Source of the DNA: Roseivirga sp. 4D4
GTDB taxonomy: Bacteria > Bacteroidota > Bacteroidia > Cytophagales > Cyclobacteriaceae
NCBI RefSeq assembly: GCF_001747095.1
Contig: NZ_MDGP01000001.1
Span: 1,161,001 to 1,225,000, forward strand
Length of the DNA stretch: 64,000 nt
Direction of reading: 5' to 3'
The position numbers were made by a program, and so were the translations under genes. How positions within the stretch are numbered: position 1 is the first letter of the stretch; every line of letters begins with the position of its first letter. The notes beneath the pieces are model-generated. The model saw only the letters and a list, made by a program, of their open reading frames with translations, ran no database searches and was not told the DNA's origin. Positions 62,490-64,000 of this stretch are shown here, piece by piece.

Positions 62490-64000
62490 TTAGTCTTCTT
62501 TAAGGTGATCAATTGGATTTTGAATCAGTGATTTATAGGAAACAAGCCATAGCACTGCTCCCAATACAGCGACTGTTGCGATGACCGGAATCAATAGTTT
62601 ATAGGCAGACAGGTCTATTCGGTTGGCAAATTTTTCCAGCCACTTATCTAGAAAAATAAAGCTCAATGGAAATGCGATTAGGGCCGCTACCACGAACATC
62701 ATAATATTCCCTTTTGCCACTTGTAGATATAAGGACTTGAGATTAGCCCCAAGCACTTTTCTGATACTCAAAGCCTTCATCTGCTTAATCAGATCAAGTA
62801 CCGTCAAAGCACATATTCCGATCAGGCTGAGCAATATGGCAATGACCGAAAAGCCCCCAAGAAGCAGAGTGGTGTGTCTTTCTTGTTCAAATTGTCGATT
62901 GTAGAAATCATCTAAAAAGAAAGAGTGAAAGATGTTTCCGGGAAACACTTCTTCGAAGCGACTTTTTACCAATGTCATCATATTAGTCATTTGCTGCCCT
63001 TCAAATGCAATTGAATAATAGCCACGACTTTCACTGTCAAAAACGAAGTTGATAGGTATTTGAGGCTCTGCTGGAGAAAGTTGATAATAGTCTTCTACTA
63101 CACCAATTACTGTTCTGATGTACTCATTCTCAGGACTGGTAATTCGTCTGCCCAAAGCTTCTTCTGGATCAATATTACCGAATAGGGCCATCATTGCAGA
63201 AATATTAAGAATAGCCCCCTGATCATCTGAACTAAACTGACTAGAGAAATTCCTTCCCGCCAAAAACCTGTTTCCATAGAGGGATAAAAAAGACTGATCT
63301 ACCTGGTGTTCATGGATTGGCACATTGTCAGATATTGGAGCATTCAGCTCTCTTATTTCATAAGCAGATGGCCTACTACCTGGAATGGCATATGAAGAAG
63401 CAACCGACTTAACGCCAGGAATAGTCAGCCATTTCTCCTTAATTAGGTCTGGATTGCTGGCAAATTCATCATAGTCGAAATCCCTTGGCTGCTGCACTAT
63501 GTAAATACCCGAAGTCTTGACTCCCCGATCAATCCCGTGCAAATAGTTTGATTGTGACCATATGGTAGTTACGGCAAGGATCAAACAGATGGACGCGGCC
63601 CATTGGAAGATAATTAATCCCTTTCTCATCAGTTTTGTACCCAAATGGCCACCAGCCGTAGCACCTTTTAACGCATCAGCTATTTTCGTTCTCCTTAAAA
63701 TACTCAGAGGTGCCAAAACACTAATTATTGCACCTGTGAACACCACAGAAAGGATTATTAAGTAAAAGCTCATTTCAGGCTGATAGGAAGAAGGAATTCC
63801 GGCAATTTGATTGATAAGAGGCTGGGCTAATTGCCAAATACTCAGTGCTAACACAAGTCCAATACCATTCACAAGGAAAGCATTGAACAACTGTCTATAG
63901 AGCAAATAATTCGAACTAGCTCCAAAGGTCCTTTGAACTCCGGAACTCCTAATACTTTCCAAGGCTCCTGCAACCGAGAAATTGACGAAATTGATCCAGG
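62490..64000 (-). CDS. FtsX/MacB-type ABC permease, 5' end outside the window
   Basis: The frame is open to the right edge; only the C-terminal 503 residues are visible, so a start codon cannot be given. Seen: WINFVNFSVAGALESIR at the edge, matching the first FtsX unit of the family (its paralogues have WINYINLSTA) but with the K-E-V-G-V-R-K part changed to IRSSGVQRTFGAS; then a second core, MKALSIRKVLGANLKS and NPIDHLKED. The array may continue beyond 64000. Confidence 0.82.
   Translation of the reverse strand, partial: WINFVNFSVAGALESIRSSGVQRTFGASSNYLLYRQLFNAFLVNGIGLVLALSIWQLAQPLINQIAGIPSSYQPEMSFYLIILSVVFTGAIISVLAPLSILRRTKIADALKGATAGGHLGTKLMRKGLIIFQWAASICLILAVTTIWSQSNYLHGIDRGVKTSGIYIVQQPRDFDYDEFASNPDLIKEKWLTIPGVKSVASSYAIPGSRPSAYEIRELNAPISDNVPIHEHQVDQSFLSLYGNRFLAGRNFSSQFSSDDQGAILNISAMMALFGNIDPEEALGRRITSPENEYIRTVIGVVEDYYQLSPAEPQIPINFVFDSESRGYYSIAFEGQQMTNMMTLVKSRFEEVFPGNIFHSFFLDDFYNRQFEQERHTTLLLGGFSVIAILLSLIGICALTVLDLIKQMKALSIRKVLGANLKSLYLQVAKGNIMMFVVAALIAFPLSFIFLDKWLEKFANRIDLSAYKLLIPVIATVAVLGAVLWLVSYKSLIQNPIDHLKED

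Overview
The window looks like the chromosome of a Bacteroidota member, most likely a marine-type Cytophagales (Roseivirga/Fulvivirga-like). The grounds are many secreted proteins whose signal peptides end in A-Q, two LytTR response regulators, DUF4105 and DUF5117-type proteins, MnmA with the Bacteroidota insertion, promoters of the TAnnTTTG type, hardly any Shine-Dalgarno sequences, and families of small intergenic palindromes. The genus is an inference. No rRNA, tRNA, CRISPR array, transposase or phage gene was seen.

Layout. (1) 1-9165, plus strand: a surface-polysaccharide cluster. It has five glycosyltransferases (the first cut by the window edge), a Wzy/WaaL-type polymerase/ligase, a Wzx-type flippase, a SAM methyltransferase and an unlisted 42-residue membrane protein whose gene overlaps both neighbours. 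Overlapping stops and starts from 2429 to 7863 indicate one operon. (2) 9296-14070, minus strand: a soluble PAS/GAF histidine kinase with a LytTR regulator, preceded by four direct repeats of about 20 bp, then an S23-type four-helix-bundle protein and a degenerate 2H-phosphoesterase-like protein under a palindrome-covered promoter. (3) 14216-33705: mostly single secreted or housekeeping genes: agmatine-deiminase-like lipoprotein, YdeI-like, SIMPL, quinone oxidoreductase, YCII-like, BNR-propeller protein, MBL hydrolase, DUF4105 protein, SDF symporter, S9 peptidase, S1/P1 nuclease, SnoaL-like, sterol-desaturase-like and zinc metalloprotease. Several families of intergenic repeats are interspersed. 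(4) 34077-41445: a TPR sensor kinase plus LytTR regulator, divergent from an operon of three secreted amidohydrolases; a LytTR-like direct-repeat pair lies between them. (5) 41542-47583: a small secreted protein, one FtsX/MacB-type permease divergent from a membrane AraC regulator, mnmA, and a small Spy-like protein. (6) 47671-64000, minus strand: seven consecutive FtsX/MacB-type permeases of about 800 residues each, the most upstream one cut by the window edge, with no ATPase in the window.

How the parts may work together. The first region would build, polymerise and export a methylated glycan. Both LytTR systems carry direct repeats upstream of their own operons that resemble the LytTR binding consensus, which suggests autoregulation; in the second case the divergent amidohydrolases could be the target. 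The permease array must borrow an ATPase encoded elsewhere. The most unusual items are the LytTR-like repeats, the degenerate 2H/S23 gene pair with its operators, the large permease array, the overlapping small membrane gene, the amidohydrolase trio in which only one member keeps its metal-binding HxH, and a repeat that supplies the C-terminus of the DUF4105 protein.
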